Part shown: positions 35,357 through 43,081 of the stretch, in pieces
Numbering within the stretch: the stretch's first letter is position 1
Layout: each line of letters begins with the position of its first letter
Source of the DNA: Desulfomicrobium baculatum DSM 4028
GTDB taxonomy: Bacteria > Desulfobacterota > Desulfovibrionia > Desulfovibrionales > Desulfomicrobiaceae
NCBI RefSeq assembly: GCF_000023225.1
Contig: NC_013173.1
Coordinates: 3,412,501-3,476,500, forward strand
DNA: 64,000 nucleotides
Direction: 5' to 3'
Program-made: the position numbers and the translations under genes
Notes under the pieces: generated by a model
Told to the model about the DNA's origin: nothing
The model's input: the letters and a program-made list of their open reading frames with translations, nothing else
The model's database searches: none

Positions 35357-35372
35357 TGGCACTGCCTGTGCT
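35356..35372 (+). promoter_or_regulatory. Sigma-54 promoter of the second amt-PII operon
   Basis: TTGGCACTGCCTGTGCT: TGGCAC -24 element, and GC of the -12 element exactly 10 nt after GG. The -12 (GTGCT) is slightly off TTGCA. It lies about 40 bp before the transporter start codon. Confidence 0.7.
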
Positions 35373-35410
35373 TTGGGTGAGTATCAACACTCACCACCAC
35401 GGAGGTCATC

Positions 35411-36793
35411 ATGTTCGAAGAGAAAAAACAAACAACCGCCCTGCTCAGACCAAAAGTCTGGGCTCTGACCCTATTGCTCGCAACCCTTACCCCGGCAATG
35501 GCCTTTGCCGAAGGCGAAGCGTTGTCCCAGTCCAACGCGAACCTGTTGTGGACGTTGCTGGCCGCAATTCTGGTCATGTTCATGCAGCCCGGTTTCGCTC
35601 TGGTCGAAATGGGATTCTCGCGGGCCAAAAACGCCGGCAATATTCTGATGAAAAACCTGATCGACTTCGGTGCAGGGCAACCCGCATTTCTGCTGCTGGG
35701 TTTTGGTCTCATGTTCGGCCAGGACATTGGCGGGTTCATCGGCTCGTCCGGGTTCGCATTGGCCGGCGTCGACCCGACCAGCGACGCAGGGCTGTGGACG
35801 CTGACCTTCTGGTTCTTCCAGTCCGTTTTCGCGGCCACGGCAGCGACGATCATCTCCGGCGGCATCGCCGAGCGCACAAAATTTTCAGCCTACATCATTG
35901 TCAGTATCGTGGTCACGGCCGTCATTTACCCCATCTCCGGCCACTGGGCCTGGGGCTCTCTCTGGGGCGCGGGCGAGTTGGGCAAGGGCTGGCTTGAGAA
36001 CATGGGCTTCATCGACTTCGCAGGCTCCACCGTGGTCCATTCCGTGGGCGGCTGGATGGCCCTGGCTGGAGCCATGGTCATCGGCCCGCGCATCGGCAAG
36101 TACAGCCCCGACGGAAAGGCCAAGGCCATTCCCGGACACAATATCCCCATGGCGGGCCTTGGCGTCTTCATCCTCTGGTTCGGCTGGTTCGGATTCAACC
36201 CCGGCAGCACCACCGCCGTCAACGGCAGCATCGGCTACATCGCCGTCAACACCAGCCTGGCCGCCTGCATGGGAGTGCTTGGTGCCATGACCTACGCCTG
36301 GATCAAGCACGGCAAGCCGGACACCTCCATGTCCTTGAACGGCGCCCTGGCGGGCCTGGTGGCCATCACCGCCGGCTGTTACGAAGTCTCTCCCATGGGA
36401 TCCCTGGCCATCGGCTTCCTGGCGGGCATCCTGGTCGTCGTCTCCCTTGAATTCATCGATCAGGTCCTCAAAATCGACGATCCGGTCGGCGCGTCCTCGG
36501 TGCACGGCGTCTGCGGCATGTTTGGAACCATCATGGTCGGTTTCTTCGCCGCTCCCGGCTATGGCTCGGCCACCGGCCTCTTCTACGGCGGCGGCACCGA
36601 AATCCTGGTCACGCAGATCATCGGAGCGGCGGCGGTCTTCGCATGGGCCTTCGGGGCCGGCCTGGTCCTCTTCTACCTGCTCAAAGTGACCATCGGCGTG
36701 CGCGTCACCCAGGAAGAGGAACTCAAAGGCCTCGACATCACCGAACACGGCATGGAATCCTACAACGGCTTCCAGATCTTCACCAACGAATAA
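35411..36793 (+). CDS. amtB: Ammonium transporter (Amt family), second copy, with signal peptide
   Basis: A 460-residue Amt protein beginning with a cleavable-looking signal (about residues 1-33, ending PAMAFAEG). It then has eleven hydrophobic helices with the twin His pore regions GFIDFAGSTVVHSVGGW and GASSVHGVCGMFGT. It differs clearly from the first copy in length and sequence. It is followed 13 bp later by a PII gene. GGAGGT precedes the ATG. Two Amt/PII pairs in one locus suggest separate handling of low and very low ammonium, or of a molybdenum nitrogenase-type response, but no nif gene is in view. Confidence 0.96.
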   Translation: MFEEKKQTTALLRPKVWALTLLLATLTPAMAFAEGEALSQSNANLLWTLLAAILVMFMQPGFALVEMGFSRAKNAGNILMKNLIDFGAGQPAFLLLGFGLMFGQDIGGFIGSSGFALAGVDPTSDAGLWTLTFWFFQSVFAATAATIISGGIAERTKFSAYIIVSIVVTAVIYPISGHWAWGSLWGAGELGKGWLENMGFIDFAGSTVVHSVGGWMALAGAMVIGPRIGKYSPDGKAKAIPGHNIPMAGLGVFILWFGWFGFNPGSTTAVNGSIGYIAVNTSLAACMGVLGAMTYAWIKHGKPDTSMSLNGALAGLVAITAGCYEVSPMGSLAIGFLAGILVVVSLEFIDQVLKIDDPVGASSVHGVCGMFGTIMVGFFAAPGYGSATGLFYGGGTEILVTQIIGAAAVFAWAFGAGLVLFYLLKVTIGVRVTQEEELKGLDITEHGMESYNGFQIFTNE

Positions 36794-36806
36794 GAGGGGA
36801 AACGCC

Positions 36807-37148
36807 ATGAAACTCGTAATCGCATATATCCGGCCCGAGTGCCTGAACGCAGTCAAGCAAGAGCTGTACGCCAAGAAAATCTACAACATGTCCGTGACCA
36901 ACGTGCTCGGCAGCGGACGCCAGAAAGGATTCACGGAAACATACCGCGGCGTGGTCATGGAAGTGAACCTGCTGAAGAAGTTGAGACTGGAGATCGGAGT
37001 CAACGACGATTTCGCCGAACAGGCCGTGGAGGCCATCAATGCGGGAGCACGGACAGGCAAGGAAGGCGACGGAGTGATCTTCGTGCTGGAATGCGCCGCC
37101 GCCGTGCGCATCCGCACCCAGGAGACCGGGCCTGCGGCAATGGGCTAG
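36807..37148 (+). CDS. PII-family protein lacking Tyr51
   Basis: A 113-residue PII homologue. The T-loop reads ETYRGVVMEVNLLKKL, so residue 51 is Met, not Tyr, and the usual FLPKV downstream is LLKKL. The nucleotide-binding C-terminal loop (EGDGVIFVLECAAAVRIRTQE) is kept. It cannot be uridylylated at the canonical site, so GlnD should not modify it; control would be through ligands only. Being paired with the second transporter, it probably gates that channel. Confidence 0.93.
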   Translation: MKLVIAYIRPECLNAVKQELYAKKIYNMSVTNVLGSGRQKGFTETYRGVVMEVNLLKKLRLEIGVNDDFAEQAVEAINAGARTGKEGDGVIFVLECAAAVRIRTQETGPAAMG

Positions 37149-37181
37149 CAGGCCGCCCAAAAACGGCAATCTGCTGTGTCA

Positions 37182-37242
37182 GCGAAAAAAGCCAGACCGC
37201 TTATGTATGCGAGAATACACTGCGCGGCCTGGCTTTTTTCGC
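37182..37242. terminator. Long bidirectional hairpin after the second PII gene
   Basis: Arms of 19 nt at 37182-37200 and 37224-37242 pair with one mismatch. They start and end with A6/T6 runs, giving a U-tract in both directions. The 23-nt loop holds an inner GTAT/ATAC pairing. Confidence 0.8.
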
Positions 37243-37283
37243 TTCCTTGCATCTTACAATTTTTGAACGGCCTGCAAATTTCA

Positions 37284-37306
37284 GGGAGGCGGCGCCTCCC
37301 TTTTTT
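37284..37306 (+). terminator. Second terminator in tandem
   Basis: GGGAGGC-GGC-GCCTCCC followed by six T residues. It is a tight intrinsic terminator for rightward transcripts, about 40 bp past the first hairpin, just before the convergent radical SAM gene ends. Confidence 0.75.
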
Positions 37307-38606
37307 ATCGCAGACAGGCAAAGCCCCCGCCGGACCACGGACAGGCTCCGCACGGAACGGCATGCCCATAACAGTCCTTGGCAAAAGGCGCGGGAAAACC
37401 CTGTACATGGTCGCACGGGGCCACGCTGCAATCCGCGCAGCGGGCATACTCTTCACGCAACGCCTCTTCACGGAAACGGCAAAAATCCTGCGACTGCCAG
37501 ACATGGAGCGGATCATCCTCCGGCACCCGGCCAAAGACGCGCTGTTTGACGCGAACCTCGGAGCCGAGCAGCCAAGCCGAATAGCTGTGCCACAGATAAT
37601 AGCAGGGGGTCAGCGCGCCGTCATAGGCCACGAACAGGCTCGGATTCTGGACAAAGGCGCATTCCCTGGGCTCCCGCGCCGCCGTTTCGGGCAGATCGAG
37701 ACGAATCCCCCTCCTCTGGGCGACATCCATGGCCCGGGCAAAGGTATCGCGCACGCGCGCCAAGCGGTGGAAATCGATGTTCATGGTATTGGGCAGGCTG
37801 AATTGCAGACCACGGCCCTGCGCGTCCTCCTTCATGGCCAGAATAATGTCCACGAGCCGCTGCTGCTCCGGAGTGCGGAAAACCGCGTAAAAAGACGTAT
37901 ACGAATGCGCAACATCCAATCCCTCGGCATCAAAGACCTTTTCCCATTCACGATAAAAATCCAGGCAGCGCTGCGAGACCGGCACGTACAGACTCTGCGG
38001 GGCATCGGAAGCGTTGTAGGGCAGGACATGAGAAGCAATGACAAATTCTACGCCACGATCCGCGCACCAGGAGATCATGTCCGGGAGGCTGGCATAATTC
38101 TGGGCGCTGATCACGGTTTCAGCGCCCAGGGACAGCGGCCGCGCCCCCGTACGGGCAGCCGCGCCACGCATCAGGTCAAAGGATTGCCCGACCTGGACCA
38201 GCTCGGCTCCGGCCCGAAAGCGCTCCAGCTGATCCGCATCCGGGGAGTCCACGGAAAAACAGACCCTGTCCAGCCCCGCGTCCATGAGCTCCCCGGCCAT
38301 GGCCGGAGTCAGGAGCATGCCGTTGGACTGAAAACCAATGACGCAGTCCTCCGGCACCCGGGCCCTGGCAAAGGCGATGAACGAAGCCAGCGCCGGATGC
38401 ATCAGGGGTTCGCCGATACCGTTCAGGTTGAGCGTGTCCAGGTGCGGAAAAAGAGGGGCCAGAGCCTCGAAGGTCGCCCTGGACATGAGCGCATCTTCGC
38501 AGTCCCAGCCCGTGGAATGCTTGACGCACATGGCACAGCCAAGATTGCACAGGGTGGCCAGCTCCGCATAGAGCTTGCGTGGATGGGGGGATGGGTTCGT
38601 CAGCAT
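37305..38606 (-). CDS. Radical SAM protein with a cysteine-rich SPASM-like C-terminus
   Basis: A 433-residue protein starting near MLTNPSPHPRKLYAEL. It has the radical SAM cluster motif CNLGCAMC (CxxxCxxC), then the GIGEPLMHP and FSVDSPDADQLERFR segments. The C-terminus has many cysteines (CADCSVAPCDHVQGFP and on to CGACPWSGGGFACL), suggesting auxiliary iron-sulfur clusters. It resembles the SPASM group annotated as putative metalloenzyme maturases in Geobacter and Desulfovibrio, but I cannot confirm the subfamily or substrate. The start is uncertain; a GTG at 38657 is possible. It follows the MocR gene on the same strand. Confidence 0.85.
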   Translation of the reverse strand: MLTNPSPHPRKLYAELATLCNLGCAMCVKHSTGWDCEDALMSRATFEALAPLFPHLDTLNLNGIGEPLMHPALASFIAFARARVPEDCVIGFQSNGMLLTPAMAGELMDAGLDRVCFSVDSPDADQLERFRAGAELVQVGQSFDLMRGAAARTGARPLSLGAETVISAQNYASLPDMISWCADRGVEFVIASHVLPYNASDAPQSLYVPVSQRCLDFYREWEKVFDAEGLDVAHSYTSFYAVFRTPEQQRLVDIILAMKEDAQGRGLQFSLPNTMNIDFHRLARVRDTFARAMDVAQRRGIRLDLPETAAREPRECAFVQNPSLFVAYDGALTPCYYLWHSYSAWLLGSEVRVKQRVFGRVPEDDPLHVWQSQDFCRFREEALREEYARCADCSVAPCDHVQGFPAPFAKDCYGHAVPCGACPWSGGGFACLR

Positions 38607-38670
38607 GGCCGGTTCTTTGAACAGTCCGCAGCCCCCGTCAATACCCCAAAATGACACACGCGCCCGCCCC

Positions 38671-40104
38671 TCACCGGCCAGCCCCGCCAACCATCTCCGC
38701 CACCAGGCTGCCCAGGCGCTCTACTCCGCCTGCCAGTTCCTCGGTCCAGGGATTGCCGGAATTAAGACGCACATGGCCGGAAAAACGATCCTGGGTCGAA
38801 AAGATGGTGCCGGGCGCAATGCTGATGCCCGCTTCCCTGGCCCGGTACATGAGTTCCACCGAGTCCACGCCCGACGGCAGCTCCACCCACAGCACCCCGC
38901 CGCCTTCAGGCCTGCCGACCCTCGTGCCGTCCGGGAAGGTCCGGCTCACGTGCAGCTGCATGGACTGCGTCTGCTCTTGCAAGGCCCGCCGCAGACCGCG
39001 CAGGTGCCGATCATAGCGCCCTTCGCGCAAATAGACGCCCACGGCCTCCTGGGTCAGGGTCGCGGAGCAGACGTTGGTAGTGGCCTTGACCTCGTAGGCT
39101 TCGCGGTAGAAGCGGCCCGGCATGATCCAGCCGATGCGGTAGCCCGGACACAGCGTCTTGGAAAAGGACGAACAAAGGATGACCAGCCCTTGGTCGTCGT
39201 ACATCTTGAAGACCGAAGGGCGGGCCGGGCCGAAATGCAGGTCCCCGGCCACATCGTCCTCGATGAGGGGAATCTCCCGCCTGGCCAGAAGCTCCACGAT
39301 TTCGCGCTTGGCGCCATCCGAGGTCAGGGACCCGTCGGGGTTGTTGAAGTTCGGCGTGAGGATGCAGGCACTTATGTCAAAACGCCCCAGGGCTCTCTCC
39401 AGGTCGGCGGGGTCCACGCCATGCCGTGGATGTGACGGGATCTCGATGGAGCGCACGCCCTGATTCTCCAGCAGCTGCTGAAAACAGAAGTAGGACGGAG
39501 CCTGGATGAGCACGTTATCTCCGGGCCGGACCAGGCTGCGCACTGCCACATGCAGGGCCTCAAGGGCTCCGCAGGTGATGATGATCTCCTCGGGCCGCAC
39601 ATCGAGGCCTGCCTGGGACGCGCGCAGGGACAGTTGGCGACGCAGTTCCAGGCTGCCCTCCACGGGCAGGTACCCGACCTGGCGCTTGGGATCTTCCCGC
39701 GAGAGACGGGCCGCGACCTTGGCCAATTCACGGTAGGGCAGCAGATCTGCCGACGGGCAGTTGATGCCCAGCGGCACAAGCTCGCGGTCACCCACGGTCT
39801 CGAGCACGGCGGAAATGAGCTGACTGCGGTTGACGGTATGGGGGCGCAAGAGCGGACGAGGATTGCGCGGCGGAGGCGGCAGCTGCCGCGTGTCCCGCCG
39901 CACGAAAAAGCCGGACCTGGGACGCGACTCGATGATCCCCTTGCGCTCCAGCTCGGCGTAGGCCTGCAGCACCGTGCTGACCGCCACCCGGCTGCGCAGG
40001 CTGACATGGCGCAAGGAAGGCAGCCGCGCTCCGGGACCCAACGTGCCCGATGATATCTGAAGCATAAGCTGCTGCTCGATCTGACGGTACCTGTAATCGT
40101 CCAT
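38671..40104 (-). CDS. MocR-type GntR-family regulator with aminotransferase-fold domain
   Basis: A 477-residue protein: N-terminal GntR winged helix (residues about 1-75, with LPSLRHVSLRSRVAVSTVLQAY) and a C-terminal class I aminotransferase-like domain with PLP lysine in SSFSKTLCPGYRIGW (about residue 315). MocR proteins sense pyridoxal phosphate with a small amino compound and regulate a nearby gene. The likely targets are azlC-azlD-aminotransferase, transcribed divergently across the repeat-rich gap. The start was set at ATG 40104. Confidence 0.93.
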   Translation of the reverse strand: MDDYRYRQIEQQLMLQISSGTLGPGARLPSLRHVSLRSRVAVSTVLQAYAELERKGIIESRPRSGFFVRRDTRQLPPPPRNPRPLLRPHTVNRSQLISAVLETVGDRELVPLGINCPSADLLPYRELAKVAARLSREDPKRQVGYLPVEGSLELRRQLSLRASQAGLDVRPEEIIITCGALEALHVAVRSLVRPGDNVLIQAPSYFCFQQLLENQGVRSIEIPSHPRHGVDPADLERALGRFDISACILTPNFNNPDGSLTSDGAKREIVELLARREIPLIEDDVAGDLHFGPARPSVFKMYDDQGLVILCSSFSKTLCPGYRIGWIMPGRFYREAYEVKATTNVCSATLTQEAVGVYLREGRYDRHLRGLRRALQEQTQSMQLHVSRTFPDGTRVGRPEGGGVLWVELPSGVDSVELMYRAREAGISIAPGTIFSTQDRFSGHVRLNSGNPWTEELAGGVERLGSLVAEMVGGAGR

Positions 40105-40133
40105 GGTCGTATCCTCATAAATGACGCCCAACT

Positions 40134-40159
40134 GTCATTCCCGCGCAGGCGGGAATCCA
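40134..40159 (+). repeat. REP-like 26-bp palindromic repeat, copy c
   Basis: GTCATTCCCGCGCAGGCGGG then AATCCA: same unit as 9533-9558 with a compensated stem change. A common proteobacterial extragenic palindrome. Confidence 0.75.
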
Positions 40160-40194
40160 GCTCTTCCAAGCCCCCTCCCGCATCACCCTGCCGC

Positions 40195-40375
40195 TGGGAT
40201 TGGCTGGTGTCGGGGGCGGCGGACTGTCGGCTGTCTGACCGAGCCAGGCATCGTTTGACGAACCATTGCGGGGCGCACAACGCTCGAAGTCATGGACGAG
40301 CACGCAATGGTTCGTCTCTACGAGGCCGGCGAGGGAGTTCCGGCAGGCCGCCGCCCCCGACACCAGTTAATCCCC
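40195..40375. repeat. Nested inverted-repeat element
   Basis: Outer arms 40195-40222 / 40348-40375 (19 bp perfect plus flanking partial match) enclose inner perfect 13-bp arms ACGAACCATTGCG / CGCAATGGTTCGT at 40258-40270 / 40303-40315. No coding potential. It has the look of a small non-autonomous element or a REP doublet. Confidence 0.7.
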
Positions 40376-40545
40376 TTCTCGATGCCCGGCCATGCCACCG
40401 TATTAGCATTTCTTCTCCCATTCGCCGCACGCCGCCCCTGACACCAGCCAATCCTCTTCTCGATGCCCGGCCATGCCACCGTACTAGCATTTCTTCTCCC
40501 ATTCGCCGCACGCCGCCCCCGGCACCAGTCAATCCCCTTACCGAT
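40361..40545 (+). repeat. 81-bp tandem repeat, about 2.3 copies
   Basis: Copies start at 40361, 40442 and 40523, each with a CACCAG(N)2AATC start and, in the two full copies, GATGCCCGGCCATGCCACC. The full copies differ at about six positions. The unit starts inside the right arm of the inverted-repeat element. Confidence 0.8.
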
Positions 40546-40683
40546 GCCCGTCCAATCCCCTTCCCAATGCCCGCTCCCAGTTGCGTCCTCCGCCTCCAAT
40601 CTGTTATGGCCGAAATTTACGCAAACTGTATCTGTACCGCAAACAGTTTTTGACTAGGTTGAGCGTCAAGAGGATAATAGATT

Positions 40684-41406
40684 ATGAATTGCGCCACCCT
40701 TTCTTCCACCAGCCGCGCCGAGTCCCCCCTGGTCTCGGCCTTTCGCCAGACCCTGCCCATCATCCTGGGCTATGTGCCCGTGGGTTTCGCCTACGGCGTT
40801 CTGGCCCAGAAATCGGGCCTCTCCGGCATAAACACCATACTGATGAGCCTGCTGGTCTTTGCAGGGTCGGCCCAGCTCATCGCGGTCGGCCTTTTCGCGG
40901 CGGGAGCCGCGCCCCTGGCCATCGTGGCCACGACCTTCGTGGTCAATCTGCGCCATCTGCTCATGTCCGCCGCCCTGGCCCCGTTCCTGCGCTCCTGGAA
41001 CAAAACCCGGCTGGCCCTCTTTTCCTACCAACTGACGGACGAAACCTTCGCCCTGCACGCCGGGCGTTTCGCCAAGGGAGAAACTGCGCCGTGTGAAACC
41101 TTCGGCATCAACGTCATCGCCCAGAGTGCCTGGGTGGGCGGAACGGTCCTCGGACTGGCCGCGAGCACGCTTATCACCGACATCCGGCCCATCGGGCTTG
41201 ATTACGCCCTGCCTGCCATGTTCATCGCCTTGCTCCTGGGCCAGCTCAAGTCGCGGCAGCACCTCGCCGTAGCGGTCATCGCAGGCGTCCTGTCCACGAT
41301 CCTGATGCTCGCCGGCCTTCAGCAAAGCCACGTCCTGGCCGCGACCATCATTGCAGCAACCATCGGCCTCGGAGTTCACGCATGGACCAGCAAACGATCT
41401 TCCTGA
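40684..41406 (+). CDS. azlC: AzlC family branched-chain amino acid exporter, large subunit
   Basis: A 240-residue integral membrane protein with AzlC features: FRQTLPIILGYVPVGFAYGV, VFAGSAQLIAVGLF and FVVNLRHLLMSAALAPFL near the N-terminal half, then further helices. Together with AzlD it exports branched-chain amino acids or analogues. The 25-nt overlap with azlD indicates coupled translation. Confidence 0.94.
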   Translation: MNCATLSSTSRAESPLVSAFRQTLPIILGYVPVGFAYGVLAQKSGLSGINTILMSLLVFAGSAQLIAVGLFAAGAAPLAIVATTFVVNLRHLLMSAALAPFLRSWNKTRLALFSYQLTDETFALHAGRFAKGETAPCETFGINVIAQSAWVGGTVLGLAASTLITDIRPIGLDYALPAMFIALLLGQLKSRQHLAVAVIAGVLSTILMLAGLQQSHVLAATIIAATIGLGVHAWTSKRSS

Positions 41407-41708
41407 CCATTCTCGGCATGATGGCCGTAACATATGTTCCGCGCGCCCTGCCCCTATTGGCCCTGGCGCAGCGCACCCTGCCCGAGGCGGTCATCCGCTG
41501 GCTGGGGTTCATCCCCGTGGCAGTACTCTCGGCCATGCTCCTGCCGTCGCTGGTCGCGACGGAAAAAGGGCTTGATTTTTCGGCAGAGAACATATTCCTG
41601 TGGGCGGCCATACCCACCTTTCTGGTCTGCTGGAAAACCAAGAGCTTTGTCGGCGCCATTGTCACCGGCATGGGCTGCGTGGCTCTGGGCAGACTGTTTT
41701 TCGCGTAA
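41382..41708 (+). CDS. azlD: AzlD family branched-chain amino acid exporter, small subunit
   Basis: A 108-residue protein with about three to four helices and the AzlD segment VTYVPRALPLLALAQRTLPEAVIRWLGFIP, then ILLPSLV-like and AIPTFLVCWKTKSFVGAIVTGM. Partner of AzlC. Its stop is 21 bp before the aminotransferase gene. Confidence 0.93.
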   Translation: MDQQTIFLTILGMMAVTYVPRALPLLALAQRTLPEAVIRWLGFIPVAVLSAMLLPSLVATEKGLDFSAENIFLWAAIPTFLVCWKTKSFVGAIVTGMGCVALGRLFFA

Positions 41709-41729
41709 CACCGCCCTCAAGGAGAGAAC

Positions 41730-42914
41730 ATGAGTTTTCGATTCACAAACCGCATCCAGAACACGCCCAAGTCCTTCATTCGCGAAATATTAAAGGTCAC
41801 CCAGGATCCGAGCATCATCTCCTTTGCCGGCGGCCTGCCAAACCCGCATCTTTTCCCCATCGAAGCCCTGCAGGATGCGGCCCGCGAAACCCTGGCGACG
41901 TCCGGGGCGCGCGCCCTGCAGTACTCCACCACCGAAGGGCACGCCGAATTGCGCGGCTGGATAGCGGCCCGCTACGCCAAACGCGGCATAACCGTGGACC
42001 CGGACCAGGTGCTCATCACCACCGGCTCCCAGCAATGCCTGGACCTCCTGGGCAAGCTCTTCATCGAAAAGAACGACGAGGTCATTCTGGAGCGGCCGAG
42101 CTACCTAGGCACCATTCAGGCCTTCACCATGTTCGAGCCCCGCTTCGTGACCGTTGATCTGGAAGAGGACGGCCCCAATCTGGAACAGGTAAAGGTGCTG
42201 CTGGCCACGGGCCGGCCCAAGCTCTTCTACGCCGTGCCCAATTTCCAGAACCCTTCGGGCCTGACCTATTCCAGGGCCAAGCGCGAGGAACTGGGCAGGC
42301 TGCTGCAAAAATATCCCGAGACCATCTTCATCGAGGACGACCCCTACGGCGAGCTGCGCTTCTCCGGCGAACACCACCAGCCCGTCTTCGCCCATACCGG
42401 CGGACGCAGCATCATGCTCGGCAGCTTCTCCAAGATCACCGTGCCCGGCTTTCGCCTCGGCTGGATGGTCGCGCCCCCGGAAATCATCCGCCTGGCGGTC
42501 AAGGCCAAGCAGGCCGCGGACCTGCACTCCTCGACCTTCAATCAGTTCGTCATCAATGAGTATCTCAAAAAACACTCCATCGACGACCATATCGCCAAGA
42601 TCACGGAGTGTTACGGTTCCCAGGCAACGGCCATGGTCACGACCCTGGAGCGGGAGGCCCCTGAGGGCGTGACCTTCACCCGTCCCGAAGGCGGCATGTT
42701 CTCCTGGGTGACCCTGCCCGAGGGCAAGGGCTCCTGCATGGATCTCTTCAACCTGGCCATCGGGCAGAAGGTGGCCTTCGTGCCGGGCATGCCCTTCTAC
42801 ACCGACGGCGGCGGCCAGAACACCCTGCGCCTCAACTTCTCCAATGCCTCGGAACAGACCATCGACGAAGGCATCACGCGGCTGTGCCGGTGCATGAAGG
42901 ATTTTCTGAAATAG
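41730..42914 (+). CDS. PLP-dependent aminotransferase (class I fold; 2-aminoadipate/aromatic type)
   Basis: A 394-residue enzyme with FAGGLPNPHLFPIEAL at the N-terminus, YSTTEGHAELRGWIA, the aspartate motif YAVPNFQNPSG, and PLP lysine Lys235 in GSFSKITVPGFRLGW. It is related to LysN / 2-aminoadipate transaminases and to MocR C-terminal domains. Substrate unknown. The pairing with AzlCD and a MocR regulator suggests it converts an amino acid also exported by AzlCD. GGAG precedes the ATG. Confidence 0.9.
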   Translation: MSFRFTNRIQNTPKSFIREILKVTQDPSIISFAGGLPNPHLFPIEALQDAARETLATSGARALQYSTTEGHAELRGWIAARYAKRGITVDPDQVLITTGSQQCLDLLGKLFIEKNDEVILERPSYLGTIQAFTMFEPRFVTVDLEEDGPNLEQVKVLLATGRPKLFYAVPNFQNPSGLTYSRAKREELGRLLQKYPETIFIEDDPYGELRFSGEHHQPVFAHTGGRSIMLGSFSKITVPGFRLGWMVAPPEIIRLAVKAKQAADLHSSTFNQFVINEYLKKHSIDDHIAKITECYGSQATAMVTTLEREAPEGVTFTRPEGGMFSWVTLPEGKGSCMDLFNLAIGQKVAFVPGMPFYTDGGGQNTLRLNFSNASEQTIDEGITRLCRCMKDFLK

Positions 42915-42924
42915 GTCTCCCTCG

Positions 42925-42974
42925 AAGGATCATGGCGGGAAACCGCCTGGGCAGCGCCCCGCCATGATCCTTTT
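42925..42974 (+). terminator. Strong intrinsic terminator after the aminotransferase gene
   Basis: Perfect 15-bp stem: 42925-42939 (AAGGATCATGGCGGG) with 42958-42972, loop 18 nt, then TTTT. Separates the azl operon from the RND efflux genes. Confidence 0.9.
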
Positions 42975-43081
42975 CCGACTTCCCCACTCCAGATAATATC
43001 CCCCTCCCCGAGGTTGAACTCCGAACCGGCCAGGGTGTACACACCGTGTTGATCAGAGTCACATCATCCCGGAGAGCCGAC

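Larger units (their letters stand above)
34756..35410. other. 655-bp AT-rich divergent regulatory region between two ammonium transporter operons
   Basis: No gene is seen. The region is far more AT-rich than its surroundings. It contains a sigma-54 promoter at each end (34784-34799 leftward, 35356-35372 rightward), a 16-bp perfect palindrome at 35341-35356, and an inverted repeat CATAAAT-GTTA-ATTTATG at 35239-35256. The length and AT-richness fit enhancer-binding and DNA-bending upstream of sigma-54 promoters; NtrC-type binding sites are not clearly recognised. Confidence 0.7.
40105..40683. repeat. 579-bp gap with REP unit, nested inverted repeats and 81-bp tandem repeats
   Basis: No gene is seen between the MocR gene and azlC. 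From left to right it contains a REP-like unit (40134-40159), a pair of 28-nt inverted arms (40195-40222 and 40348-40375, 25 of 28 matching), inner 13-bp inverted arms (40258-40270 and 40303-40315), and two and a part tandem copies of an 81-bp unit (40361-40441, 40442-40522, partial to about 40545). azlC promoter must lie in the last ~100 bp. Confidence 0.8.

Noticed and set aside
34756-35410. tRNA, riboswitch or small gene in the amt spacer
   Set aside because: AT-rich with scattered stops in all frames and no cloverleaf or conserved aptamer pattern seen.
40290-40599. Small minus-strand frames over the 81-bp repeats
   Set aside because: Arg/Gly-rich repeat translation (period 27 residues) that reflects the tandem DNA, with no ribosome site.
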